Below are positions 13,071-24,382 of a DNA stretch of 64,000 nucleotides, one piece after another (within the stretch, counting starts at the first letter, position 1; each line of letters opens with the position of its first letter). A program made the translations under genes and the position numbers. The notes under the pieces are model-generated. The model ran no database searches. It had not been told where the DNA came from and saw only the letters and a list, made by a program, of their open reading frames with translations. This stretch comes from Climacium dendroides (lineage: Eukaryota > Streptophyta > Bryopsida > Hypnales > Climaciaceae): contig OX467082.1 in the NCBI GenBank assembly GCA_950106755.1, forward strand, positions 18,538,001-18,602,000, given 5' to 3'.

Positions 13071-14549
13071 CTACATCTCTTTAGGAAGTGGCTCATCTCC
13101 TAGATGAACAAAAGTAGGCGATCTTTTGTGCTTTTGTCGAGTATGAGCAGCAGGACCTTCTCCCTTTTCACTTTCTTTGAACCCATGAGGTTTTCTTTTG
13201 GATGATGTCTCTTCCACATCATCTCCTTCAATGGACCGCCCTCGTTTCTCTTCAACGACGACATCATGTTTCATGCTATTGCCTTGAATCTCTCCCCAAA
13301 AGGCTCTGATGCTAACTGCATCAACAGGATCTTCCCAACCAGTTGCCCTTCGAATAGCTTGAGCTCCTCTTCGTAAAATTTCAAGAGATGGAGCCTCCAA
13401 AGCTTCAACCGCTTGTTGTTCCACCTCTATGTGAAACGTTTCAACACCTTTGGCATTTAGCCCACTAGATCTCCCCATCCTGTCTTCAAGGAATTTCTTC
13501 ATCCCTCCTTTGCCAAAGTTAGTGTTTAGAAGCAAGTTTGTGGCTGCATCGTGAATTTTCCCATCTTTGAAAACAACTGTGCCTTCTTTCAAAGCTTCAT
13601 CATAAGGTTTACAACCTCGAAGATTGTGGCTCTCTTCTTCATCACAAAAGATGCATCTCTTTACAAATGTTCTTGCACCATCTGATGTCTGAGCTCCTCG
13701 TGATTTCTTCAACTCGTTCATATCCACCCTCAAATCTCGGATACCTTTGATAAGTTCATCAAGAGTACCTTCATCAAGAGTTTTGGAACTCTTTGGAGAT
13801 GATGTTGAAGGCATAAGTGCATATGATACCTTCGGAATCGTTGTAACTGGTATAGGTGCAACGTCCATATGTCCAGATACACCTCTAGATCTCATCCTCC
13901 ATTGCTTTGCGACAAGAGTGACAGTCTCCTCCACTCTTCTCCAATCATTCGTGAAACCTCCTTCAATAGTTCGATCACCAAGAAGTAAGAGAAGTCTATC
14001 CTCTAAAGCATCGTCAGCTGCTTGCAAAAAGAGCTCCACCTTCCTAGTATCAAGAAGGCGTCTTTCTGCCAAGGATAGCTGATTGAATTTCTTCTCAAAG
14101 TCTCGAAGCAACTCATTTGGGCCTATGTTGTTCCCAGGCCATTGTTCAATCCAATCAAGGAAAGATCTCTTGGTCATCTGCTCCGAATCTTCATCAAAAT
14201 ACTCATCCTGCAACCTCTCCTCAAATACCAACCACGAGGTTATGTGAATGTTTCCTTGAATCTCTTCCACCCTCTCACGAATCTCAAGCACCACGGCTAA
14301 GTTGAAGGTCTGCCTCATCTGCTGTTCAGACACTTGGTGAACCTCCATCTCGCAAACGTATGTCCTCAAAAACTTTGTAATGTTCTTCCCATCAAATCTG
14401 CCAATCTTGTCAACAACACCCTTCAAAGCTTTAGTAGCCCCTTGGCCACCAGGGTGTGCTCTCTCTCGCTCCATGAACATGGCCAAGGCACCAAGTATAG
14501 CCTCCATGTTCGCTTGGGCTCCTAAAGGAGCCCCTCCACTTTCTTCCAT
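13071..14549 (-). pseudogene. Gypsy Gag
   Basis: Gag forms the virus-like particle that packages the element's RNA. The first ATG is at 14549; a few upstream codons are open without an ATG. The frame is uninterrupted for about 492 codons, with a helical capsid-like middle part. A divergent zinc knuckle sits near residue 300 (CIFCDEEESHNLRGC, spacing CX2CX5HX4C rather than CX2CX4HX4C). The C-terminus is basic and charged. It ends in a TAG that separates it in frame from the protease. Either termination with occasional readthrough or a mutated sense codon would explain this. It is listed as part of a defective element although this ORF itself is intact. Confidence 0.8.
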
Positions 14550-14582
14550 CGTCCTCAACCAAAACTAGTTACCCCGAAGCGA

Positions 14583-14600
14583 CTCTCAGTGGAAGCACCA
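14583..14600 (-). other. Primer-binding site of gypsy element
   Basis: Two bases inside the 5' LTR the minus strand reads TGGTGCTTCCACTGAGAG. It starts with TGG, as required to pair with a tRNA CCA end. It is not the TGGTATCAGAGC pattern of initiator tRNA-Met. The primer tRNA was not identified. Confidence 0.65.
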
Positions 14601-15615
14601 AATGTCGTGTAGAAAGCGGTTTGCCTCGGGAAGTCACGGGGATTCTGGCTGCAACCAGAAATGGCCTAGGAAATAAGAAAATCGTTGTCGCGTCAAATCT
14701 TCTACTTCGTCTTCAAACTGGTCCCCGTTGGCCTATCCTGTATGGCTGGCTCTATATGGGCCAAGGTAAGGGTAGTGTAATAAGAAACAAGTCTTCGGAC
14801 GGGTAAAACGGGACGGCTAGATCACGAGCTGAACCGTCCGAATGATGGGCTCCTAAACTTTCAAACTCCCGGTAACCAGCTTTAAGAAATAAGCTTTCAC
14901 CGTGAGAACAAGCAAGTTTCGACCATGTGGGCCATTAACCCCAAAGTGTCACAGAGGACAAAAAGTGTCCTCCCGGTTTTTGGAGAGCTGAATTCTGAAA
15001 CTTACTGGAGTCTATTGCAAAAATGCTTTGAGAACAAATCGTACATCTGTGCCTTTACTTTGCAATGACATCTGAGGCACCCTAATTGGATAAGTTACCA
15101 CATTTTTGTGCTAATTTTAGTTTTCAGGCAATCAGAAAGCACTGCTGTGAGAGGAGACACGTAGGACGCAGGGTGACATCACCGGTGGAAGACGAGAGTT
15201 TAGGGTTGGCGCGCACCCGGAGGAAGACCGTTGGTGGCGATCGCCGTGGAGCATGAGGTGGCGTGGCAGCGAGGCTTTTGGGCACGAAGACGGAGACGAG
15301 GTTGCTTGAATTTCGAGAGAGACGGCTGCCTTGGATCCCTGTCGTGCAAGAATTGTGGACGAGGTAGTGGAGGGCGACACTTGTAAGGAGATTGCGATTT
15401 CCGTAAGGTTTAATTTGTCCATTTGATCATTAGAATTGCTGTTCAGTTGCAATCACACGAATTTGCCGCAATCTGTGGGAGGGAACAATTGGATTCTGCC
15501 TCCATGCTTGGCCAACCCAATTCGGGTTCACTTGTGATGAGAGGTACTTCTTCAGGCGCCGAATTAGATAGGACAAGTAGTGGGCGTCCAGTAAATTGCC
15601 AAGACATGGGGGGCA

Positions 15616-16374
15616 ATGAGCACAAGAACAAGGGTAGAGAAGGAGGGTGATTTCTCATTTCAAGAGCGTGCGCCTTCACAATTTTGCGAGGACATGGAGC
15701 CTATAAGAGGAGCGTGGCTGTGCAACTTACCCAACCATGTCCAGGTAGAAGCAGACATCATTGACGACTGGCTTCGACAGATGAAGTGCAATGAGCGGCA
15801 GAGGAAGAAGATTCTGAATTGTTTAGATGTGAGCTTCTTGAGTACCCTCCCTGTTGTTGGAAAGAGTCGTCCGTGGCCAGCAACACCCACCAATCGGAAT
15901 TTCCGATACCACTTCCGAGCTCAAGTGAGTCGCGTTCTTGGTTGGAGGGTTCGAACAGCTTTCCCTGAGCACATTGATGCCATAATTCGACAGTTGTGGC
16001 CGGATCATGTTCACTCAGATGAGAGCAAACGAGGCCGGCCGAGCAGCAGCCAATGCGAGGCTTGCATTACAGAGCCCAGGAACGCAGCGTTGGGTGAAAC
16101 GGAAAATGTTGATGGTGACAAGAAACGTTGCCGAATTGGAGGGCCATCAGGGACTGCCGACGGATGCAGAGGTGGGCCAAAACCTCCGATCAGCGGACGG
16201 GTTGCACGCACCGACTCCAAGATCGAAGCTGCCAAAGCCGCTGCAGTAAATGACGATGCGACAATTGGAGAAGGAACCCGGAGGCAGCAACGTTGGTACT
16301 CGGTCTCTTCAACAGAGGAATCAGACCAATCTACAGCAGGAAACAATGGAAGAGGAGGACTTTCACAGCGATAG
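15616..16374 (+). CDS. piggyBac-borne ORF, unknown function
   Basis: This 252-codon frame begins with ATG and lies upstream of the transposase in the same orientation. Residues about 25-135 look like a folded basic domain with many Trp, Arg and Leu residues, including DDWLRQMKCNERQRKKIL and GKSRPWPATPTNRNFRYHF. The C-terminal half is low in complexity. I do not recognise the family. Because it lies wholly inside the transposon it is probably an element-borne protein or the 5' exon of the transposase gene. It overlaps the next ORF in another frame, so an intron or frameshift near 16250-16374 is possible. Confidence 0.45.
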   Translation: MSTRTRVEKEGDFSFQERAPSQFCEDMEPIRGAWLCNLPNHVQVEADIIDDWLRQMKCNERQRKKILNCLDVSFLSTLPVVGKSRPWPATPTNRNFRYHFRAQVSRVLGWRVRTAFPEHIDAIIRQLWPDHVHSDESKRGRPSSSQCEACITEPRNAALGETENVDGDKKRCRIGGPSGTADGCRGGPKPPISGRVARTDSKIEAAKAAAVNDDATIGEGTRRQQRWYSVSSTEESDQSTAGNNGRGGLSQR

Positions 16375-16972
16375 GACAAATCCACGTTCGAAGCTGCCAC
16401 TGAATTTAGTCAATTCACCAACAAAGGCACGTTGGGGTCGAAAAGGAAGGGACCGTGGGGGGAACACAATTCCTCTCTTTCCGGTCAGTCCCACGAACTC
16501 TGATTTTGAAGAAAGTGGCCTGCGAGGCCATAGAGGGGCCCGAGGCATTGGCCAAGGAGGAGGATCTAGACCGAAGCATATACGCGGAAGGGGTAGACGT
16601 GTCATCAAGTCGAAGAAGACGCCTGCATGTTGGAACACGCCCCCTGGTTGGGTGGCGCCCAACATCACCCTGGAGAATCGGGATTCTCCACCGACTTTGA
16701 GACGGACTACACAAAACAAGCGAGTGGTGAGGAACCTGCTGGATGTCGTAGATTCAAGTGCGCTTTCTCATGGGGCACATCAACTCACTGGTTTCGAAGG
16801 AGGAACTGATAGTAGCGAAAATGGACATCGAGAATCGCCTGTGGCTACAGAATTACGAGTCTCTGCAGTCACCCCACACGATTGCAAAGAGGCGCCGCAG
16901 AAGTCTTCGTGCAGCACTGTAAAGAAAGGGAAGTCTTTGTTGACAAGTAGCGACTCGGGGGGGGGGGTATAA
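16250..16972 (+). CDS. piggyBac-borne ORF, Arg/Gly-rich, unknown function
   Basis: This 240-codon frame overlaps the end of the preceding ORF in a different frame. It is rich in Arg, Gly, Ser and Pro, includes a basic stretch (RGRGRRVIKSKK), and has no recognisable fold. It may be a disordered continuation of the upstream protein after a splice or frameshift, or chance. A run of nine G residues close to its end could be a slippage site. Function unknown. Confidence 0.3.
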   Translation: MTMRQLEKEPGGSNVGTRSLQQRNQTNLQQETMEEEDFHSDRTNPRSKLPLNLVNSPTKARWGRKGRDRGGNTIPLFPVSPTNSDFEESGLRGHRGARGIGQGGGSRPKHIRGRGRRVIKSKKTPACWNTPPGWVAPNITLENRDSPPTLRRTTQNKRVVRNLLDVVDSSALSHGAHQLTGFEGGTDSSENGHRESPVATELRVSAVTPHDCKEAPQKSSCSTVKKGKSLLTSSDSGGGV

Positions 16973-17120
16973 CTCGTGTGAAAGTGAAGATTGCTTGCAT
17001 GGCTGAGCCTCTACTTGTGGTTTAGACAGCTTGATTCCTTCGGAGGAGGCAACCAAATTTTTTGTGACAGTGCTTCCTGCGTCCTTGGGGCTAAGTCCTA
17101 CCTCGAATGGAGGCGACCGC

Positions 17121-19244
17121 ATGCGTGGGGAGATAGTTCTACAGTTTATTCACGCTGTCACGGGTGATGACATGTTCCTACTTTACTTTGGCGGTGTCCT
17201 TGGTGAGAGAGCAGTGTCAAAAAACTTTTGTTTACAAGAAGGTGCTGATGGAGCAGGGCCATCCAAGCCACGTGGAGTGCAACCACGATGTATGGGAGCG
17301 GCATCTGAGAATCAATTTGGAGCCACACCACAGCAACTACTGCCACAATTCGAGGCAGCTGAATTCTCGAAGGAAGGATTGACACAGTTCTTAGTGGCGG
17401 GGGATTTGGAGTTACCTCCTCTAGTAGGTGACGACACCCCGTTGCTGCCATCATCCTCCCCAAAGGTGGGGGTAACTTATCATGAGTACTTACTGCTGCT
17501 CGTCCAAAGTGAGAGCGAGGAGTCTTCGGAGGATGGAGCTTCGTCAGATCCAGACTGGTCAGTCCAATTCGTAGACTTCGCATGCGACTTGGACGCGTGC
17601 AACTCGGATTGGGAACTAGTGGAACTCGAGGTCTTTGATGAGGTGGGTCCCTTTTCTAATGTTCCTGAATATGAATTTTCATTTGAGACACATTATGGAG
17701 ATGGCCAGTGGGACTGTTTGCAGACTACCCTAGTCGGAGACAGGGAGAGTTTCACAGGGCCACGGCCTGGCTCGACCCGTAGATTGAGCTGGCGTAGGGT
17801 TGAGGTCCATGAGTTCTTCAACATATTTTGGCCAGATTGTGATCTCACCAGAATTTGTAGAGAAATGAATGCGTATGCCCTGCAAGAGAGTGCTGAACAG
17901 TCAGGCATGCTAAATGGGGGTGGAAACTGGCAGCCTCTTACTATAGTTGAGCTAAGAGCTTGGTTGGGTGTTTGCATTTTCATGGGTCTGAAGCAATAGC
18001 TGACCATTAGATCCTACTGGTCAAAACGCCAGTTTTTTGGGTGTCCTATAGTGAAGCATGTTATGAAGCGACGACGTTTTGAGTTGATCCTTTCATACAT
18101 TCACTTGGTTGACAATACATCATTAGTGCAAGATAAAATTGATGCAAGCTATGATAAAATAGGAAAGTGCCGGTGGCTCATAGAGAATTTCGTAGCTCGT
18201 TCAAAGATGGCCTACAATTGTGACAAACACCTAGCCTGTGACGAAATAATGGTAGCTTATAAAGGTCGTCGTTGTAACATCAAGCAGTATATGAAGGATA
18301 AGCCTGTCAAATACGGCATCAAGATATGGTGTTGTGCGAGTAGTAAGACACGATATGTGTACAACTTGGTGGTATATGAGGGACGCAAGAATAACAAGTC
18401 AGAGAAGAACTTGGGAACGAAGGTCGTCTTGAATTTAGTGTCTGACCTTGCCGGTCTGGGACACGTAGTGGTGACAAACCGCTTCTTTTCTTCTCCAGAG
18501 TTAGCTGATGCCCTCTTATCAGTTGGCACTTGGTGCACGGGAACAGTGAAGGCCAATCGATTAGGGATGCCGAAGCACCTTGCTCCATATGCGAAGGAAG
18601 ACCTTCCAAGAGGCACATTAGTAGTAGCTATGCACATGTCGCACCGCATGGCCGCTTGTGTTTGGTTCGATGGATGCCCCGTTTTTTTGTTGAGTACGTC
18701 ATCTAATCCTATGGCAGTTGGTTGCACAACGAAGAAGTGGGTTACTGGCAAACGTTCGGACTACCTTACATCCCCCATCCAAAAAGAATACCAAGAGATG
18801 ATGCGAGATGTAGATGTTGTTGACCAATGCAGGGTCGAATATACAGCACAGATTATGTCCCATAAGTGGTGGCACCGCCTACTTTTTTTCATACTTGATA
18901 CTTCGTTAGGAAATGCGTACATATTGTACAAAGCGTATTGGATGTTCAGGCGCAAGAAAGGTCGTGGAAAGAAGCCCATGTCAAGAGGTGACTTCCACTA
19001 TGAAGTGGCGTCGTGGCTAACTGCCCCAGCATTTCCAGTAGGTCGAACAGGGGGTAGCTTCAATATCTCAGACCGTGGAATCCACGAGTGTCGATCAGCA
19101 GGAATGCAGAGGAAGAAGTGTCGTCTTTGTGGACGAAAACAAAACCGGTTTTGTCCTGGATGTGGTGGTGCTTTCTTATGTCAATGCACTTGCTTCGGAT
19201 TAGTGCACAGTCAAGCTAAGTTGGCAGCCAAGATGTGGCTTTGA
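17121..19244 (+). pseudogene. piggyBac-family transposase with one amber stop
   Basis: It would cut and paste the element at TTAA sites through the DDE_Tnp_1_7 RNase H-like domain. The frame is open from 17031 but has no ATG before 17121. One TAG at 17997-17999 splits it, and the same frame continues through the conserved SYWSKRQFFGCPIV segment. Numbering codons from 17031, the catalytic positions are D404 (ACDEIMVAYKGR), N483 (VVTNRFFSS, normally D) and D595 with D598 (DVDVVDQC). The C-terminus has the family's Cys-rich zinc-binding tail (CRLCG...CPGCG...CQCTC). The amber codon and the D-to-N change suggest an inactive copy. An acidic N-terminal extension (17400-17680) is Glu/Asp/Ser-rich. 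Confidence 0.9.
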
Positions 19245-20620
19245 TGTGGACAATTGGTTTTCTATTTTGCTTTGCTTTTGCAGGGGGCGCAACGTCCAGC
19301 GGTGCTCCAATTTGAAGAATCAGTACATGCTAGTGGCGACATGTTTAGTGTGTCGCATCTTGAAGGGCACTTCAGTTCCGAACTAGTGTCGTATCTTGGT
19401 TGGTTGGCCAGTGATTGATTCTTAGTGTGGGGTAGATGTGGCTTCGTTGTTGCAGATACCCTTCTTATTCCACTGAAGTTTGTGTGTCGGTTTCTCAGAA
19501 CGCAGGGGATGAAGATATAGCGAGTTTTGGGAACCAGTAGTCGCTAGCTTGCGGATTCTGTAGAAAAATGCTAGCTTGCGGATTCTGTAGTATTTTTCTT
19601 GTATTCTACAGAGGATGATTGCGCACATTTTTGTAAGTGCGTGAACTTTGTAATTGATGCTGATGAATATACTCTTACCTTTCCGAATTACTTGCCTGTC
19701 GTTTTGCCTCCCCTGTTTGTCGAACGATGTGGGTCCTGGCAACCAAATTGTTGCAACTGCTTTTCAGTTCACTGTATGTGGGCAAGGCGCCTTCTTGTAA
19801 TCGGCGTTTCTGACCTCTGGATGTCCACCCTTTTCCTGCTGTCTATGGCCAGCTGGTCAAATCTTTTGTGCACGGTAGTATGTGACGAGGCAGTCAGTTT
19901 GTAGGGTCGCCCGGCAAGATGTCGGGTTTCTGTCGAAGTATGAAAAAAAAACCTTTTGTATGATTATTCTAGGAAATCGCGCCGTCCAATTTTCTTCATT
20001 TTTGGGGGGGTGACTACTCATTCCCTACGTTGTAGTTACACCGTCGGGATTCTGGAAATGTAGTGTACCAATTATACAAGGGATTTCTTTTCGTTTGTAT
20101 GTTTGAATTCAGTCATTCGGCATGGCTCCGAACCTTTGCATGAGTACGACCGCAGTTTGATGTTTTGTAGTTTTTTGAAGTCTTCTGCTTTGATGAGGTC
20201 AACATGTACATTTTCTTAGTATATTGTGAGTGCTAATTCGCTCTCCTGGTGTATTCTAGAGGCCATGCAAAAAATTATGTGTCTTTTCTGAACAGCTTTT
20301 CTTGCACAATCTGAATCTCCAGAGCAAGAAAACACCACCCTAAACGACAAATTAACAGTTGAATGTTTGTCAGTATATATTAGGATACCCTCCCGATCAT
20401 ATTGTACGGTTGGATCAATCACACTGTCCTCAGATGTTATTCCAGAAAATTTCATATTCAGATCGCTCTTACTCGCTTCTGTCCGCCACAGAAACCAAAT
20501 GACGCTTTGGGGTTAACCCCACTTCGTCACCCACAACACAAAATGAGGCTAACGTTGGTGTTACCCAAGCCGCCCGCAACAACAAAGTTTACAAAGCCAC
20601 AAGCCACACACACAAGTCTT

Positions 20621-20712
20621 CAATACTCCTCCAGACTCCAACACTCCTCCAAACTCCAACACTCCTCCAAACTCCAACACTCCTCCAAACTCCAACACTC
20701 CTCCAAACTCCA
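20621..20712. repeat. 18-bp minisatellite inside 5' LTR
   Basis: About five near-identical 18-bp units (AACACTCCTCCAAACTCC). This is the counterpart of the shorter array at 7040-7119. Confidence 0.8.
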
Positions 20713-21949
20713 AGCTGAACTTTGGGTAAATGCCACCATTGCTTCACAACTCCAAATCAAATGAGTAATAGCTTTTCGGAAAGCTAATACAAACTTCTAC
20801 CTCTTCTCCAATTTTCAAACAATTCTAAGACTCTGTCCAACTTCTACGTCCATCCAAAGTTTCGGTCTTGAGAGAAAAAAGGCAGCAGACCATCTTTCAC
20901 TCTCACACTCATAACTCACTCATACAAGCTTCAAATAAAACGAATGATAGCTTTATAGAAAAATAACACAATTTCCTAAACACCCTCTAATTTTCATTGC
21001 AAACCAAGAACCTGTCCGTCTTTTATGGCTGGTCAAAATCTCTGCCTCTTAATTTCAAAGGCAACAAATTCCCCTCCACTCAAACTAGCACAACTTTTGA
21101 TTTACAACTTCAAATCAAGAAAGTGAGATTTTTTTTGAAACTACACACCATGATACATAACTTCTCTAAATTTCATTGAAAAACTCCTTCCAACCCCAAA
21201 AAACCCATAGGCCTCCCAACATTCGGAGCCTTCCTTAAATCCCAACGGGAGAGAAAAAGAAAATAACCCTCCCTTTTTCTTCACTCTATCTTCACTCTAA
21301 CTTCCTTTTATCTTCACTCTATCTTCACTTTAACTTCCCTTTATCTTCACTCTATCTTCCTTCTATCTTCCTTCTAATCACCAAACAAGTGGGGTCAGCC
21401 CTTAACTCACTTCCAAAGCTTCTATTTCTCTCTCTACAACTATCTCTTTATCTTTATTTTTGAAGGAAATTCTCTTCAAGTTTACTTAGAAGGCAAACTA
21501 TTAGAATATTTCCCTCATACTATTCCACAAACATAAGACTATAATAGAAATTCATTCCAAATATGGAATGAAGAACTAAAATCCAACACACATATAATAG
21601 AGGTAAAAAAACTAGAGTTCCAATCAAAATATCACTCCATTTGCAAGAATTTGAGGATTGCAAACTCACGCTCCGGTTGAGATCCTTCATCTTGAGACTT
21701 AAAAAAAACCCTCCAGTTCGACATGATACAATCTAAAATAAACACGAAGAAGAAAAATATCAAATGAGATGAACCTTTCAAGTGAATCCTTCTCTATATA
21801 GTCGGAGAGAGAAGGCGTCACCTTGAATCCACCTCAACTGACGTCATCTTCTTTATAATCTTATAAACATTTAAATCTATCTAAATCATATGCATATACA
21901 TTTTTTATATAATGTGAACATTTCTAGCACAACAACGTGGCATGTGACC

Positions 21950-22440
21950 AAGTGTAGTCATATTTTTTGTTAATGTAGAATATGACTACAATAAGTTATA
22001 TTTTGATTAATATGGCATATAACTTATATAGTCATATTTTTTTACTAACGTGAAATATGACTCTATATAGTTATATTTTTTTACTGATGTGGAATATGTC
22101 TATGGTGAGTCATATTTTTTGTTGATGTGTAATATAACAATTGTAAGTCATATTTTTTGTTGATTTGGAATATGTCTATGGTGAGTCATATTTTTTGTTG
22201 ACGTGTAATATAACAATTGTGAGTCATATTTTTTGGTTATTTGGAATATTACTTGTGTAAGTGATATTTTCTTTTGATGTGTAATGTGACTCTTGTAAAT
22301 GATATTTTTTGTTGATTTGAAATATGACTTGTGTAAGTGATATTTTCTTTTGATGTGTAATGTGACTCTTGTAAATGATATTTTTGGTTGATTTGGAATA
22401 TGACTTGTGTAAGTGATATTTTAGTTGATATAGCAATTCA
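21950..22440. repeat. Subterminal tandem repeats of the CACTA element
   Basis: Imperfect units of roughly 60 bp built on GTCATATTTTTTGTTGATGTG and AATATGAC-like motifs repeat across the segment. The same short motif recurs at 4350-4450 and 24440-24700 near the element ends, consistent with CACTA transposase-binding repeats. Confidence 0.6.
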
Positions 22441-22899
22441 ATTAAATGTCATTAATAATTTTGTGACTAAATACAATCATATAGTCATACATTAATATGG
22501 TTTAGCTACTAAATAAAAGAATCCATGCAATTAAAATGAGTATACATGATTTACAAGATATACGAGAAGTAATCATATTGAAAAAGGAGAATGCAAAAAT
22601 AAATGTAAGTCATTTCAAAAGCATTTATTAGTCACTAATATAAAACATAGTAGAAATATTACAATGACTCATTTTATGATTGAATATTCACACATGCTTG
22701 TAAAGTCCATATTACTTATAATAATGTGAAGTTGTTATTCTATTGTATTGTAAATAACTTTCAATGACTTTGCTTCAACTTTTAGTGCTTATATTGGGGC
22801 CTACATATACAATCAAAGAGGTCAATTTTAGTGAATGAATAATAAAGGTTAATCTTCAAAGCTTTATGGCAATACAAATATATAGCACAAGTTGAAGGT

Positions 22900-23430
22900 G
22901 AAAAAAACCCCAAACAACTATGTCTTTAAAAATTACAAGAAATAAAAGAGAATAATAATGGAGATGAAAAAAATAAGAAGCACAAGATAGCAAACGCTAA
23001 CATGTAGTAACAAATAAGAGATAAAATGCAAGAAAAAGCAACAAGAGGCAACAAGTAAAAAACAATAAGAAGCAAGAATAATATGAATTAAGATGCAACA
23101 AGAAGAAAAAAGAAACAAAAATTTTAAAAAATAAAAAAATAAAATCTAAGAGATAATAAGAGGCAAAAAATTTAAGATGCAACTAAAGGCAACAATTAAG
23201 AAGGAACAACTAAGAGACTCACAACAACTAAGAAGCAACAATAAAAAGACAACAACTAAAAAGCAACAACTAAGAGATAACAACTAAGAAGCAACAACCA
23301 AAAAACAACAACTAAAAAGCAACAACCAAGAGACAATAACAACAAAACAATAAAAAAACAAAAGAGAAGAAGCAACAAGAGACAAAAAGTAAGAGTTAGA
23401 AAGAAACAAATGAGAAGAAAAAGAAGGCAA
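22900..23430. repeat. A-rich AAGCAACAACTAAGAGAC-type low-complexity repeats
   Basis: Irregular repeats of AAGCAACAACTAAGAGACAA-like words inside the CACTA element. Open frames on the opposite strand are low complexity and are not considered genes. Confidence 0.6.
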
Positions 23431-23599
23431 ATGAAGTGGTAGTTAGGGTTTCAATATCTTAAAGAAGTGGAAGCTAGAGTTTCAAAATCCTAAAAAATGA
23501 CTACTAAAATTTCAAAATCTTAAAAAAATAATGGCTAGAATTTCAAAATCTTCCAAAAGTAGTATCTAGGATCTCTAATATCACAAATGCTACCATTAA

Positions 23600-24382
23600 T
23601 ACTAGGGGCTCGTGCTTGTTATGCTACGCATTCATTGTATCACATATTAGTAAAAATTTGATATATTTGAATAGAATGCATGATAATGATTTCGATAAGT
23701 CTTTTAAAATAATTATTTTATAAAAATATTTCCAATCATACATACATAGAAATCATATTTTCACACAATGTGATATTACTGAAATAGAATAGCAGTTCAC
23801 AATCACCTCTATAATATCACTTTTACAAAAGAGTGATATTATAAAAATAATATAGTCATTGCAATTGAGGTGATATTAAAGAGGATAAATATGATGATAT
23901 TATAAAGGTAGCAATTCCATTGCTTTTCTTGGCTTTATACTTCTTTTGCATTTCTATGATTTGGTGCTTTTGTGAGCTTTGAGTTTTTGATTTCAATTTT
24001 CTATTGTTATAACTAAATGATTTGAGAAATTTATTCGATTGAACCGATTTTGGATTTCACAACAATTAAATTGTTCACAAAGCTTTTGAGATTTACAAGT
24101 TTTTCCTTTAAATTCTTTTATTTGGATTGCCATTGTTTGTAACAATTGAGTTAAATTTCTAATGCATTCTAATGTATGTGTATCTTTTATTGTATTCATC
24201 ATTGCATGTATTTCATTCATCATTCATTAAATTTTTATTGTTTTTTTTAGTATATGCTTATTTATTAAAAAAATTATATGAAGATTTTAATAATTTTTAT
24301 CTGAAGATTCTATCTAATACATAAAAATTCTGATGAAATTTTAATGATGAATGCGTAGCATAGCAAGCACCAATCGCTAGTA
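23600..24382. mobile_element. 783-bp MITE-like element with 35-bp terminal inverted repeats
   Basis: The left end runs 23600-23634 and begins TACTAGGGGCTCGTGCTTG. The right end, 24347-24382, in reverse complement begins TACTAGCGATTGGTGCTTG. The inner 16 bases, CTATGCTACGCATTCA or one base off, are nearly identical in both arms. No clear target duplication was found and there is no coding sequence. The superfamily is uncertain. Confidence 0.65.

Larger units (their letters stand above)
14939..20512 (+). mobile_element. piggyBac transposon (5574 bp) with TTAA target duplication
   Basis: Both ends carry CCCCAAAGYGTCA as a terminal inverted repeat, CCCCAAAGTGTCA on the left and CCCCAAAGCGTCA on the right in reverse complement. 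TTAA flanks the element on each side (14935-14938 and 20513-20516), and the intact 3' LTR shows a single TTAA at the matching place. It encodes a piggyBac-family transposase (17121-19244) and upstream open frames of unknown role. The base composition is richer in GC than the surrounding LTR. It is autonomous in structure, but the transposase has an in-frame stop and a changed catalytic residue. Confidence 0.95.
6593..21934 (-). mobile_element. Full-length Ty3/gypsy retrotransposon (minus strand), 5' LTR split by piggyBac
   Basis: Two long LTRs with TG...CA ends bound gag-protease-RT-RNase H-integrase in gypsy order on the minus strand. ACGT flanks both ends (6589-6592 and 21935-21938), a 4-bp target duplication. 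The primer-binding site is at 14583-14600 and the polypurine tract at 8351-8362. Without the piggyBac insertion the element is about 9.8 kb. The coding region has several stops and frameshifts, so this copy cannot move by itself. The RT resembles gypsy lineages I associate with non-flowering plants; that attribution is from memory and not verified. Confidence 0.9.
14603..21934 (-). repeat. 5' LTR of gypsy element, interrupted by piggyBac at 14939-20512
   Basis: The LTR halves are 14603-14938 and 20513-21934. Joined at one TTAA they match the 3' LTR at 6593-8350 in order and length (about 1754 versus 1758 bp). The intact 3' LTR gives the empty target site: it reads CCATTAACCCCACTTTG where the piggyBac sits here. 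Confidence 0.9.

Noticed and set aside
22224..23182. Minus-strand frames in the CACTA interior
   Set aside because: They translate tandem or low-complexity repeats (poly-Lys/Ser/Leu/Phe) and show no transposase motif.
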